From positions 1-7,410 of the forward strand of contig CAPAOL010000069.1 in the NCBI GenBank assembly GCA_948579315.1: a stretch of DNA of 7,410 bases, written 5' to 3'. How positions within the stretch are numbered: position 1 is the stretch's first letter; each line of letters opens with the position of its first letter. The position numbers and the translations under genes were made by a program. The DNA comes from an uncultured Phocaeicola sp. Its GTDB lineage: Bacteria > Bacteroidota > Bacteroidia > Bacteroidales > Bacteroidaceae. The notes under the pieces are model-generated. The model saw nothing but the letters and a program-made list of their open reading frames with translations. It was not told the DNA's origin and ran no database searches. Shown here piece after piece: positions 1 to 6,854 of this stretch.

Positions 1-6
1 GGTAGT

Positions 7-477
7 ATGGAAATAAAAGACAGAATCAGAATAATAATGGAGAGAGAAAAAGTTCCTCCTAGAGTTTTTGCTGAAACAATCGGAGTACAACAATCTACTC
101 TCTCTCATATTTTAAATGATCGGAATAAACCCAGTTTAGAGGTTGTAATGAAGCTCCATCAAAAGTATGACTATGTAAATCTTGAATGGTTGCTTTATGG
201 AAAGGGTGAAATGATGGCATCTCAAGAAGAGACATCTTTTTCTTCTTCTAATAGCGATTATCTGCCTTCTTTATTCGACGAGAATCTCATAAATTCGTCC
301 AAAGAGCCGGCTATTTCGGAAAATCGCAAGGAAATGCCATTAAGAAACGCAGAAAATGCCCCTAAAGAGATTGTAAAACAAGAGATTAGGTATATAGAAA
401 AGCCTGCCAGGAAAATCACGGAAATAAGAATATTTTTTGATGATAATACCTATGAGACGTTTAGGTCTGAAAAATAA
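7..477 (+). CDS. Small Xre-family helix-turn-helix transcriptional regulator
   Basis: The 156-residue product has an N-terminal Cro/C1-type (HTH_3) DNA-binding domain at about residues 5-63. The recognition helix lies near QQSTLSHIL (28-36), and the domain closes with the NLEWLLYGKGEM segment common in this family. Residues 70-125 are rich in Ser, Glu and Asn and look like a flexible linker. The tail (126-156) is basic then acidic and ends in a segment around ITEIRIFFDDNTYETF that looks folded, possibly a small dimerisation or effector module; that is inference. The ATG at 7 is the first in frame, but only six bases precede it, so its promoter and any upstream partner are off the window. It ends 33 bp before the pyrK -7 box. 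No terminator is visible between the two, so read-through into pyrK is possible. Its target is unknown, and regulation of pyrK-pyrD is only suggested by position. Confidence 0.85.
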   Translation: MEIKDRIRIIMEREKVPPRVFAETIGVQQSTLSHILNDRNKPSLEVVMKLHQKYDYVNLEWLLYGKGEMMASQEETSFSSSNSDYLPSLFDENLINSSKEPAISENRKEMPLRNAENAPKEIVKQEIRYIEKPARKITEIRIFFDDNTYETFRSEK

Positions 478-509
478 AGAGTAAAATCGGTGGTTTGAGC
501 AATTTCCTG

Positions 510-517
510 TATCTTTG
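510..517 (+). promoter_or_regulatory. Bacteroides-type -7 box upstream of pyrK
   Basis: TATCTTTG matches the TAnnTTTG consensus of Bacteroidetes housekeeping promoters exactly. A TTTG at 494-497 is only 12 bp upstream, closer than the usual 19-21 bp, so the -33 element is not clear. Transcription from here would begin near 524 and give a leader of about 30 nt before the ATG at 554. It would also rule out the in-frame TTG at 515, which lies inside the box. Confidence 0.6.
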
Positions 518-553
518 CACTCGGAATACGAATTTATACTTTTATATCCATAC

Positions 554-1330
554 ATGAAGAAATTTATTTTAGATCTGACAGTGACCGAGAATATCAGATT
601 GAATGCAAACTATGTATTGCTAAAATTGACGTCTCAGTCATTACTGCCCGAAATGTTACCTGGGCAGTTTGCAGAAATCCGGGTGGACGGTTCGCCTACT
701 ACATTCTTGCGTCGTCCTATTTCTATTAATTTTGTAGATAAACAGCGAAATGAGGTCTGGTTTCTGATCCAGCTGGTTGGTGATGGAACAAGACGTCTGG
801 CAGAGGCTAATTCCGGTGATACAATTAATGTGGTGCTTCCGCTGGGAAATGCATACACAATGCCTCAAGAGGCTTCTGATAAGCTCTTATTAGTTGGTGG
901 AGGTGTCGGAACAGCTCCCATGTTGTATTTAGGTGAACAATTGGCTAAAAAAGGCCACAAACCTACGTTCTTGTTAGGTGCCCGTAGCGACAAAGATTTG
1001 TTGCAGCTGGAAGAGTTTGCCAAATATGGAGAGGTGTATACTACTACGGAAGATGGTAGCCATGGCGAAAAAGGATACGTAACTCAACATTCTATATTAA
1101 ATAAGGTACGATTTGAGCAGATTTACACTTGTGGTCCTAAACCAATGATGGTGGCTGTGGCAAAATATGCCAAAAGTAATCAGATAGAATGTGAAGTTTC
1201 TTTGGAAAATACAATGGCTTGTGGTATCGGAGCATGCTTGTGCTGTGTGGAAAATACGACAGAAGGTCACTTGTGTGTATGTAAAGAAGGTCCTGTTTTT
1301 AATATAAATAAACTACTATGGCAGATTTGA
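554..1330 (+). CDS. pyrK: Dihydroorotate dehydrogenase B (NAD+), electron-transfer subunit PyrK
   Basis: PyrK carries electrons from the PyrD FMN through a [2Fe-2S] cluster and FAD to NAD+, allowing dihydroorotate oxidation to orotate in cytosolic pyrimidine synthesis. The 258-residue product is of normal family length. It shows a ferredoxin-reductase-like FAD-binding motif (FLRRPISI, residues 51-58), a glycine-rich nucleotide-binding motif (LLLVGGGVGTAPM, 111-123), and the TCGPKPMM motif (192-199). The C-terminal cluster ligands are C223, C228, C231 and C243; C230 and C241 are additional cysteines beside them. I chose the ATG at 554 because the longer reading from a TTG at 515 starts inside the apparent -7 promoter box, and its 13 extra residues resemble nothing in the family. 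The last 13 bp overlap pyrD, which implies translational coupling. Confidence 0.93.
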   Translation: MKKFILDLTVTENIRLNANYVLLKLTSQSLLPEMLPGQFAEIRVDGSPTTFLRRPISINFVDKQRNEVWFLIQLVGDGTRRLAEANSGDTINVVLPLGNAYTMPQEASDKLLLVGGGVGTAPMLYLGEQLAKKGHKPTFLLGARSDKDLLQLEEFAKYGEVYTTTEDGSHGEKGYVTQHSILNKVRFEQIYTCGPKPMMVAVAKYAKSNQIECEVSLENTMACGIGACLCCVENTTEGHLCVCKEGPVFNINKLLWQI

Positions 1331-2229
1331 GTGTAAACATTGGTGAATTACAAATGAAGAATCCGGTAATGACGGCATCCGGTACATTTGGATATGGTGA
1401 AGAGTTCTCTGATTTTATTGATATAACGCGAATAGGTGGTATTATTGTAAAAGGAACGACTCTTCACAAACGTGAAGGGAATCCTTATCCGCGTATGGCA
1501 GAGACTCCTTCTGGGATGTTAAACGCTGTAGGACTGCAAAATAAGGGTGTTGATTACTTTGTAGAGCATATATATCCCCGTATAAAAGACATTCAAACGA
1601 ATATGATTGTGAACGTTTCGGGGTCTGCTATCGAAGATTATGTGAAAACAGCTGAAATTATTAATGAACTTGACAAAATTCCTGCTATAGAACTGAACAT
1701 CTCTTGCCCCAATGTGAAGCAAGGAGGTATGGCTTTTGGTGTGTCAGCAAAAGGGGCATCAGAAGTAGTGAAAGCAGTGCGTTCTGCTTACAAAAAGACA
1801 CTTATCGTAAAACTCTCCCCAAACGTTACGGATATCACCGAAATAGCTCGCGCAGCAGAAGAAAGTGGTGCAGATAGCGTGTCATTAATCAATACATTGC
1901 TGGGTATGGCGATTGATGCGGAACGTAAACGCCCTATTTTATCAACGATAACAGGAGGAATGTCGGGAGCGGCCGTAAAACCTATCGCATTGCGTATGGT
2001 GTGGCAAGTTGCTAAGGCGGTAAATATTCCTGTCATTGGTTTAGGGGGTATTATGGACTGGAGAGATGCTGTCGAATTCATGCTTGCAGGTGCGACGGCT
2101 ATCCAGATTGGTACGGCAAATTTCATAGATCCTGCTGTTACTATTAAAGTGGAGGATGGTATAAATAATTACCTGGAAAGACATGGATGTAAGTCTGTAA
2201 AGGAAATTATTGGTGCGCTTGAGGTGTAA
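1318..2229 (+). CDS. pyrD: Dihydroorotate dehydrogenase B (NAD+), catalytic subunit PyrD (class 1B)
   Basis: This FMN enzyme oxidises (S)-dihydroorotate to orotate, the fourth step of UMP synthesis, and works as a complex with PyrK. The 303-residue product is a full-length TIM barrel. Recognisable segments are NPVMTASGTFGYG (15-27), GGIIVKGTT (40-48, with the FMN/substrate lysine K45), the substrate loop around NPYPRMAETPSGMLNAVGLQN (55-75), and ELNISCPNVKQGG (125-137). C130 sits where class 1A/1B enzymes carry the catalytic base; class 2 enzymes have serine there. Downstream are K165 in IVKLSPN, the FMN phosphate-binding GLGGI (241-245), and GTANF (265-269). The cysteine and the adjacent pyrK together define class 1B. 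The ATG at 1318 overlaps the pyrK 3' end, so the two are almost certainly co-transcribed. A strong hairpin lies about 155 bp downstream. Confidence 0.96.
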   Translation: MADLSVNIGELQMKNPVMTASGTFGYGEEFSDFIDITRIGGIIVKGTTLHKREGNPYPRMAETPSGMLNAVGLQNKGVDYFVEHIYPRIKDIQTNMIVNVSGSAIEDYVKTAEIINELDKIPAIELNISCPNVKQGGMAFGVSAKGASEVVKAVRSAYKKTLIVKLSPNVTDITEIARAAEESGADSVSLINTLLGMAIDAERKRPILSTITGGMSGAAVKPIALRMVWQVAKAVNIPVIGLGGIMDWRDAVEFMLAGATAIQIGTANFIDPAVTIKVEDGINNYLERHGCKSVKEIIGALEV

Positions 2230-2385
2230 TTGAAAACATACAATAACCATTCGCGCTAAGTCTGAGAGAAAAATGCTATTTGGCTTTTGGATAAAGGAAG
2301 AATAAGCAGGCTGGAAATAGCGGATGAAAAATAAGTCAGTGTTTAACGATTTAGCTACTAGCAAGATCTTTATAAACTGAAGGCA
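2230..2385. other. Intergenic spacer between pyrD and the shared terminator
   Basis: These 156 bp lie between the pyrD stop and the hairpin. They have no supported reading frame, no TAnnTTTG box on either strand and no obvious repeat. They read as an ordinary, rather long 3' untranslated region of the pyrK-pyrD transcript. Confidence 0.5.
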
Positions 2386-2436
2386 AAATAAAAACGACGG
2401 TGAGGATTTACATATTCTTCACCGTCGTTTTTATTT
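2386..2436. terminator. Bidirectional intrinsic terminator between convergent pyrD and trmD
   Basis: A perfect 18-bp stem (2386-2403 paired with 2419-2436) encloses a 15-nt loop. The GC core is CGACGGTGA/TCACCGTCG, flanked by A residues on the left and T residues on the right. Either transcript therefore ends in a stem followed by U residues. It sits 10 bp from the trmD stop and can serve both trmD and the pyrK-pyrD operon. Confidence 0.9.
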
Positions 2437-2446
2437 ACACTTTATT

Positions 2447-3124
2447 TTATTCTCCCAATAAGTCGGGACGAAGTTTTCTGGTACGTTCCAGGGATTGTTG
2501 CAGTTCCCATTCTTTGATTTTTGCTTCATGGCCGGATAGGAGAATATCGGGAACTTTCCATCCTTTATAATCCGCAGGTCGTGTATATACAGGTGCTGCC
2601 AGCAAATTATCCTGGAAAGAATCGGAAAGTGCGGACTGTTCATCAGAAATGACTCCGGGGATGATACGTACGATGGCGTCCGCCATCACCGCTGCTGCTA
2701 GTTCTCCTCCTGTTAATACGTAATCTCCAATGCTGATTTCTTTAGTAATCAGGTGTTCGCGGATGCGGTAATCGATACCTTTGAAATGCCCGCAAAGAAT
2801 AATGAGATTCTGTGTCAACGAGAGACTGTTGGCCATCGGCTGGTTGAACTGTTCTCCGTCAGGAGTCGTGAAAATAACTTCATCGTAGTCGCGTTCTGCT
2901 TTCAGAGCATTGATGCAACGCTCAATGGGTTCTATTTTCATAACCATTCCGGCAAACCCTCCAAAGGGATAATCATCGACACGACGATATTTATCTTCGG
3001 TATAATCACGCAGATTGTGAATATGTATTTCTGCAAGTCCTTTGTCTTGAGCTCGTTTCATGATAGAACAATTGAAGAAACCTTCAATCATTTCGGGTAA
3101 AACTGTTATAATATCAATACGCAT
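2447..3124 (-). CDS. trmD: tRNA (guanine-37-N1)-methyltransferase TrmD
   Basis: TrmD uses S-adenosylmethionine to methylate G37 next to the anticodon of tRNAs reading CNN codons, which prevents +1 frameshifting. The 225-residue product is shorter than the roughly 255 residues of the E. coli enzyme, mainly at the C terminus. It carries the SPOUT trefoil-knot motifs: TTPDGEQFNQ (86-95), GHFKGIDYR (112-120) and SIGDYVLTGGELAA (131-144). R153 and D168 match the expected catalytic positions, and YTRPADYKGWKVPDILLSGH (180-199) is the family's tRNA-binding signature. The N-terminal loop usually written as VDDxPYGGGPGMVM reads VDDYPFGGFAGMVM here (49-62). The ATG at 3124 gives the canonical MRIDIITVLPEM start. 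It is convergent with pyrD and divergent from ligA. Confidence 0.96.
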   Translation of the reverse strand: MRIDIITVLPEMIEGFFNCSIMKRAQDKGLAEIHIHNLRDYTEDKYRRVDDYPFGGFAGMVMKIEPIERCINALKAERDYDEVIFTTPDGEQFNQPMANSLSLTQNLIILCGHFKGIDYRIREHLITKEISIGDYVLTGGELAAAVMADAIVRIIPGVISDEQSALSDSFQDNLLAAPVYTRPADYKGWKVPDILLSGHEAKIKEWELQQSLERTRKLRPDLLGE

Positions 3125-3141
3125 AATCTTTTAATTTTTCG

Positions 3142-3149
3142 CAAAAGTA
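3142..3149 (-). promoter_or_regulatory. Second candidate trmD -7 box (TACTTTTG)
   Basis: On the minus strand TACTTTTG is another exact TAnnTTTG match, 18 bp from the trmD ATG, with no recognisable -33 element. It would give a leader of only about 10 nt, so the box at 3158-3165 seems the more likely of the two. Confidence 0.35.
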
Positions 3150-3157
3150 CAAATATT

Positions 3158-3165
3158 CAAAGATA
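3158..3165 (-). promoter_or_regulatory. Candidate trmD promoter (-7 box TATCTTTG)
   Basis: On the minus strand TATCTTTG fits TAnnTTTG exactly. An ATTG at 3187-3190, 21 bp upstream, is a three-of-four match to the TTTG -33 element. The start site would be near 3150, giving a leader of about 25 nt. Confidence 0.5.
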
Positions 3166-3171
3166 AACATG

Positions 3172-3179
3172 TATTTTTG
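3172..3179 (+). promoter_or_regulatory. Candidate ligA promoter (-7 box TATTTTTG)
   Basis: TATTTTTG matches TAnnTTTG exactly and ends 20 bp before the ligA ATG, giving a leader of roughly 13 nt. No TTTG -33 element stands at the usual spacing. The box lies 7 bp from the minus-strand trmD box at 3158-3165, so the two promoters share one short region. Confidence 0.55.
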
Positions 3180-3199
3180 CCTTAAACAATCGAAGAAAT

Positions 3200-5200
3200 A
3201 TGGATATAAAGGAAAAAATAGAGGAATTGCGTGCCGAACTTCACCGGCATAATTATAATTATTATGTGTTGAATGCTCCTGAAATCTCGGATAAAGAGTT
3301 TGACGATAAGATGCGTGAACTTCAGGATTTGGAACAGGCACATCCGGAATATAAAGATGAAAATTCGCCTACGATGCGTGTAGGTAGCGATTTAAACAAG
3401 AATTTCACGCAAGTGGCTCATAAATATCCTATGTTGTCACTGGCAAATACATATTCGGAAGCGGAAGTGACGGACTTCTACGATCGTGTCCGTAAGGCAT
3501 TGAATGAGGATTTCGAGATTTGTTGTGAAATGAAATATGACGGTACTTCTATTTCGCTGACTTATGAAAATGGGAAGTTAGTTCGTGCCGTTACCCGTGG
3601 TGATGGAGAAAAGGGGGATGATGTGACGGATAATGTGAAAACGATCCGTTCTATTCCGCTTGTATTGCATGGTGATAATTATCCTGCCTCTTTTGAGATA
3701 CGTGGAGAAATTCTTATGCCATGGGAAGTGTTTGAAGAGTTGAATCGGGAGAAGGAAGCGCGTGAAGAGCCGCTTTTTGCCAATCCGAGAAATGCGGCTT
3801 CCGGCACATTGAAGTTGCAGAATTCTTCTATTGTGGCTTCCCGCAAACTGGATGCTTATTTGTATTATTTGCTGGGTGATAACCTGCCTTGTGGCGGGCA
3901 TTATGAAAATCTTCAAGAAGCGGCAAAATGGGGCTTTAAAATCTCTGATTTGACGCGTAAGTGCCAAACATTAGAGGAGGTTTTTGAATTTATCAATTAT
4001 TGGGATGTAGAGCGTAAAAATCTGCCGGTTGCCACAGATGGGATTGTTTTAAAGGTGAACAGTTTGAGGCAACAGAAGAATTTGGGCTTTACGGCTAAAT
4101 CTCCTCGATGGGCTATTGCTTATAAATTCCAGGCAGAACGTGCGTTGACCCGTTTGAATAAGGTGACTTATCAGGTGGGAAGGACCGGAGCTGTCACACC
4201 GGTAGCCAATCTGGATCCTGTGCAACTTTCAGGAACGGTTGTAAAACGTGCGTCCTTGCATAATGCGGATATTATTGAGGGGCTTGATTTACACATTGGA
4301 GACATGGTTTATGTGGAAAAAGGCGGTGAAATTATTCCTAAGATTACAGGAGTAGATAAAGATGCGCGTAGTTTTATGCTTGGTGAGAAGGTTCGGTTCA
4401 TCGTTAATTGTCCCGAATGTGGCAGTAAATTAGTTAGATATGAAGGAGAAGCTGCTCATTATTGTCCGAATGAAACAGCTTGTCCTCCTCAAATCAAAGG
4501 CAAAATAGAGCATTTTATTAGTCGAAAGGCTATGAATATTGATGGATTAGGGCCGGAAACGGTGGATATGTTCTATCGTTTGGGATTAATTGAAAATACG
4601 GCCGACTTGTATAAACTTACAGCTGGTGATATCAAAGGTTTGGATCGTATGGGTGAAAAATCGGCAGAGAATATCGTAACGGGAATTGCGCAAAGTAAAA
4701 CAGTTTCTTTCGAGCGTGTAATCTTTGCTTTAGGAATTCGCTTTGTTGGTGAGACTGTGGCCAAAAAGATAGCGAAGTCATTTGAGAATATCGATGATTT
4801 ACAGCAGGCAGATCTTGAAAGATTGGTAAGTATCGATGAAATCGGAGAGAAAATTGCTCAAAGTATACTTGCTTATTTTGCTAACGAATCTAATCGTGAG
4901 TTGGTTAACAGGCTAAAAGAAGCTGGTCTACAACTTTATCGAACAGAGGAAGATTTGAGTGGATACACTGATAAGTTGGCAGGGCAGTCTATTGTTATCA
5001 GCGGTGTGTTTATCCATCACTCGCGTGACGAATATAAGGAACTTATCGAGAAAAACGGAGGGAAAAATGTTGGAAGCATTTCCGCGAAAACGAGTTTTAT
5101 ACTGGCTGGAGATAATATGGGACCTGCAAAGCTCGAAAAAGCAAAAAAACTTGGAATAACCATATTAAGCGAAGACGAATTTCTGAAACTTATATCGTAA
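3200..5200 (+). CDS. ligA: NAD+-dependent DNA ligase LigA
   Basis: LigA seals nicks in double-stranded DNA during replication and repair, using NAD+ as the adenylate donor. The 666-residue product is of normal length with every domain in order. An N-terminal Ia domain (about 1-70, with HNYNYYVLNAPEISDKEFD) contacts NMN. The adenylation domain has catalytic K112 in MKYDG, then GEILMPWEVFEELN, NPRNAASGTLK (195-205), TDGIVLKVN (279-287) and SPRWAIAYKF (301-310). The OB fold includes YQVGRTGAVTPVANLDPV. A four-cysteine zinc finger uses C404, C407, C422 and C428. Helix-hairpin-helix repeats run from about 440 to 575, and a BRCT domain from about 590 to 666 ends in GDNMGPAKLEKAKKLGI. The ATG at 3200 gives the expected N terminus. 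It diverges from trmD and precedes dapA by 59 bp. Confidence 0.98.
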   Translation: MDIKEKIEELRAELHRHNYNYYVLNAPEISDKEFDDKMRELQDLEQAHPEYKDENSPTMRVGSDLNKNFTQVAHKYPMLSLANTYSEAEVTDFYDRVRKALNEDFEICCEMKYDGTSISLTYENGKLVRAVTRGDGEKGDDVTDNVKTIRSIPLVLHGDNYPASFEIRGEILMPWEVFEELNREKEAREEPLFANPRNAASGTLKLQNSSIVASRKLDAYLYYLLGDNLPCGGHYENLQEAAKWGFKISDLTRKCQTLEEVFEFINYWDVERKNLPVATDGIVLKVNSLRQQKNLGFTAKSPRWAIAYKFQAERALTRLNKVTYQVGRTGAVTPVANLDPVQLSGTVVKRASLHNADIIEGLDLHIGDMVYVEKGGEIIPKITGVDKDARSFMLGEKVRFIVNCPECGSKLVRYEGEAAHYCPNETACPPQIKGKIEHFISRKAMNIDGLGPETVDMFYRLGLIENTADLYKLTAGDIKGLDRMGEKSAENIVTGIAQSKTVSFERVIFALGIRFVGETVAKKIAKSFENIDDLQQADLERLVSIDEIGEKIAQSILAYFANESNRELVNRLKEAGLQLYRTEEDLSGYTDKLAGQSIVISGVFIHHSRDEYKELIEKNGGKNVGSISAKTSFILAGDNMGPAKLEKAKKLGITILSEDEFLKLIS

Positions 5201-5217
5201 GATAAGAAAAATATTCG

Positions 5218-5225
5218 TACTTTTG
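5218..5225 (+). promoter_or_regulatory. Candidate dapA promoter (-7 box TACTTTTG)
   Basis: TACTTTTG is an exact TAnnTTTG match, 17 bp after the ligA stop and 34 bp before the dapA ATG. No clear -33 TTTG is seen. Its presence suggests dapA can be transcribed apart from ligA, although no terminator separates them and read-through is possible. Confidence 0.55.
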
Positions 5226-5259
5226 CGGCTAAATAAATTAGAGATTATAATTAAAACTC

Positions 5260-6153
5260 ATGATACAGACTAAATTGAAAGGAATGGGGGTAGCACTGAT
5301 TACTCCTTTCAAAGAGGATGAGAGCGTTGACTATGACGCGTTGATGCGTATGGTGGACTATTTATTGCAGAATAATGCGGATTTCTTGTGTGTGCTGGGA
5401 ACTACAGCTGAAACACCGACTCTGACCGAGGAAGAAAAGAAAACTATAAAAAAGATGGTAATTGACCGCGTTAACGGAAGAATTCCTATTCTGTTGGGTG
5501 TAGGTGGTAATAATACTCGTGCTATTGTAGAAACATTGAAAAACGATGATTTTACAGGGGTTGATGCTATATTGTCTGTGGTGCCGTATTATAATAAACC
5601 TTCTCAAGAAGGTATTTATCAGCATTATAAAGCGATTGCGGAAGCTACGGAGCTCCCCATTGTATTGTATAATGTCCCAGGGCGTACGGGAGTAAATATG
5701 ACTGCTGAAACTACGTTGCGGATTGCCCGTGATTTCAATAACGTAGTTGCTATTAAAGAAGCATCCGGTAATATCACGCAAATGGATGATATTATTAAAA
5801 ATAAACCGGAAAACTTTAATGTAATCTCTGGAGATGATGGCATTACCTTTCCTCTCATAACATTGGGAGCTGTTGGCGTGATTTCGGTAATTGGTAATGC
5901 TTTTCCTCGTGAATTTAGCCGTATGACACGCTTGGCGCTTCAAGGAGACTTTGCCAATGCGTTGACTATTCACCATCGATTTACAGAATTATTTAACCTG
6001 TTATTTGTTGATGGAAATCCGGCAGGTGTAAAATCAATGTTAAATGCGATGGGAATGATTGAAAATAAGCTTCGTTTACCGCTAGTTCCTACTCGTATTA
6101 CTACATTTGAGGCAATACGCAAGGTTCTGAATGAATTAAATATTAAATGCTGA
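5260..6153 (+). CDS. dapA: 4-hydroxy-tetrahydrodipicolinate synthase DapA
   Basis: DapA condenses pyruvate with aspartate-semialdehyde, the first committed step to meso-diaminopimelate (peptidoglycan) and lysine. The 297-residue TIM-barrel protein has normal length. The Schiff-base lysine is K166 in VAIKEASG. The proton-relay residues are visible as T49 in GTTAET (47-52), Y111 in PYYNKP (109-114) and Y137 in YNVPGRTG (137-144), with R142 as the likely substrate-carboxylate ligand. The pyruvate-binding motif reads GTTAET rather than the common GTTGES, a mild substitution I have no reason to think inactivating. The ATG at 5260 gives a standard start, MIQTKLKGMGVALITPF. The gene has its own -7 box upstream and a strong hairpin 43 bp after its stop. 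Feedback control by lysine is common in the family but cannot be confirmed here. Confidence 0.96.
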   Translation: MIQTKLKGMGVALITPFKEDESVDYDALMRMVDYLLQNNADFLCVLGTTAETPTLTEEEKKTIKKMVIDRVNGRIPILLGVGGNNTRAIVETLKNDDFTGVDAILSVVPYYNKPSQEGIYQHYKAIAEATELPIVLYNVPGRTGVNMTAETTLRIARDFNNVVAIKEASGNITQMDDIIKNKPENFNVISGDDGITFPLITLGAVGVISVIGNAFPREFSRMTRLALQGDFANALTIHHRFTELFNLLFVDGNPAGVKSMLNAMGMIENKLRLPLVPTRITTFEAIRKVLNELNIKC

Positions 6154-6195
6154 AAAAAGATGGATCTTGACTAGTTCATAATAAACATCGAAGTG

Positions 6196-6249
6196 TTTAA
6201 AATAAATATCCCAATGATTAAATTCAATCATTGGGATATTTATTTTAAA
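6196..6249 (+). terminator. Stem-loop terminator downstream of dapA
   Basis: A perfect 24-bp stem (6196-6219 paired with 6226-6249) has a 6-nt loop AAATTC. The core is ATCCCAATGATT and its complement, with an A-rich left flank and a T-rich right flank. The position just after dapA fits an intrinsic terminator. Because the stem is symmetric it could also stop transcripts entering from the repeat region on the other strand. Confidence 0.8.
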
Positions 6250-6382
6250 TCAGCTTATGATTTTTTATTCCTCTTCACCTTTCTTCTGAATAGTCTATGA
6301 ATAAGGAATTTAGAGATGAAGGAGCTTCTTAAAAGCTGTTGCTTGTTGTGGTGGATTATATTTTGCGTTATTCTCTAAGCTT
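6250..6382. other. Non-coding stretch between the dapA terminator and the repeat region
   Basis: I see no gene, promoter box or repeat that I can support. A 20-codon hydrophobic reading frame starts with ATG at 6316 and ends with TAA at 6376-6378. Without a recognisable start signal or known relatives it cannot be called a gene. Confidence 0.4.
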
Positions 6383-6409
6383 GGGCTCAGTCTGAATTCT
6401 TGGGGGATT
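6383..6409 (+). repeat. Solo insertion-sequence left-end-like repeat
   Basis: This 27-bp sequence starts GGGCTCAGTCTGAA and continues TTCTTGGGGGATT. It matches 24 of 27 bases of 7356-7382 in the same orientation. Its first 14 bases are identical to the reverse complement of 7162-7175. I read it as a leftover left terminal repeat of the same insertion sequence family. What follows (from 6410) does not resemble the sequence after the copy at 7356. Confidence 0.6.
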
Positions 6410-6495
6410 TGATTCAGGGCAATCACATCTTTAAAAATAGATTCATTCCGGTACTGTTTTGAACAAAATCATAATAGCTCCTGCATTACATAGAG

Positions 6496-6619
6496 TTTAA
6501 AATGGTATAATTTATCTTGCACACCTACACTTTTTGTGTTTATTCGATTGATATATAGAGATATAATTGTGTGCAAGATACCGTTGCAGATGTGTGCAAG
6601 ATACTTTTATCTTGCACAC
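6496..6619 (+). repeat. Left arm of the foldback element
   Basis: This 124-bp arm contains four copies of the 12-bp motif TATCTTGCACAC or its complement, at 6513-6524, 6569-6580, 6592-6603 and 6608-6619. Its partner is 6855-6977. Confidence 0.9.
6592..6619. repeat. 28-bp near-palindrome at the inner end of the left arm
   Basis: GTGTGCAAGATA, a 4-base CTTT loop, then TATCTTGCACAC: a perfect 12-bp stem. The same 28 bases recur unchanged at 6855-6882. Confidence 0.9.
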
Positions 6620-6679
6620 TTTGTCTTTTTCAAAAAGTTCCTGATAATTCCCGAAAACTATGCAGTCATTTATAGAATC

Positions 6680-6811
6680 AAGGCATCAAATTACTTGTTC
6701 AAAGTAATGAAACACTTTGTTTCCTATAGAGAAACACTTTGTTCCAAGTAAGTAAACACCTTGTTTCAAGCCTATGAACACTTTGTTTCAAGTGCTTGAA
6801 ACAAATGGGAA
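6680..6811 (+). repeat. 22-bp tandem repeat array in the foldback spacer
   Basis: Units start at 6702, 6724, 6746 and 6768, exactly 22 bp apart, with more degenerate units at 6680 and 6790. The shared core is GAAACACTTTGTTTC or a near match, seen at 6709-6723, 6731-6745, 6753-6767 and 6775-6789. Each core is flanked by dyad GAAAC/GTTTC or a variant of it. The first half of the unit is AAGTnnTG or a variant. Units have no gaps between them. The array is read through by stops in all forward frames, so it is not a repeat protein. Confidence 0.85.
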
Positions 6812-6854
6812 CTACCGTCAACAGGAAGGAACAACTAAGTAATCACAGTAGACG

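Noticed and set aside
2041..2364. 107-codon minus-strand frame across the pyrD 3' end
   Set aside because: Two thirds of it is the shadow of pyrD, the remainder is unremarkable, and it has no promoter box.
2230..2385. Small RNA or riboswitch between pyrD and trmD
   Set aside because: There is no promoter box, no strong secondary structure beyond the terminator, and it lies downstream of pyrD rather than in a leader.
5362..5976. 204-codon minus-strand frame within dapA
   Set aside because: It lies wholly inside a well-supported dapA on the other strand and its translation looks like a typical antisense shadow with no recognisable domain.
6310..6475. Minus-strand frame of about 50 codons ending at 6310
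   Set aside because: It reads plausibly as protein (NPPQQATAFKKLLHL at the end) but has no start codon in a sensible place, overlaps the insertion-sequence-like repeat, and matches nothing I recognise.
6680..6811. CRISPR array
   Set aside because: The 22-bp units are adjacent with no unique spacers, are too short and too divergent, and no cas genes are present.
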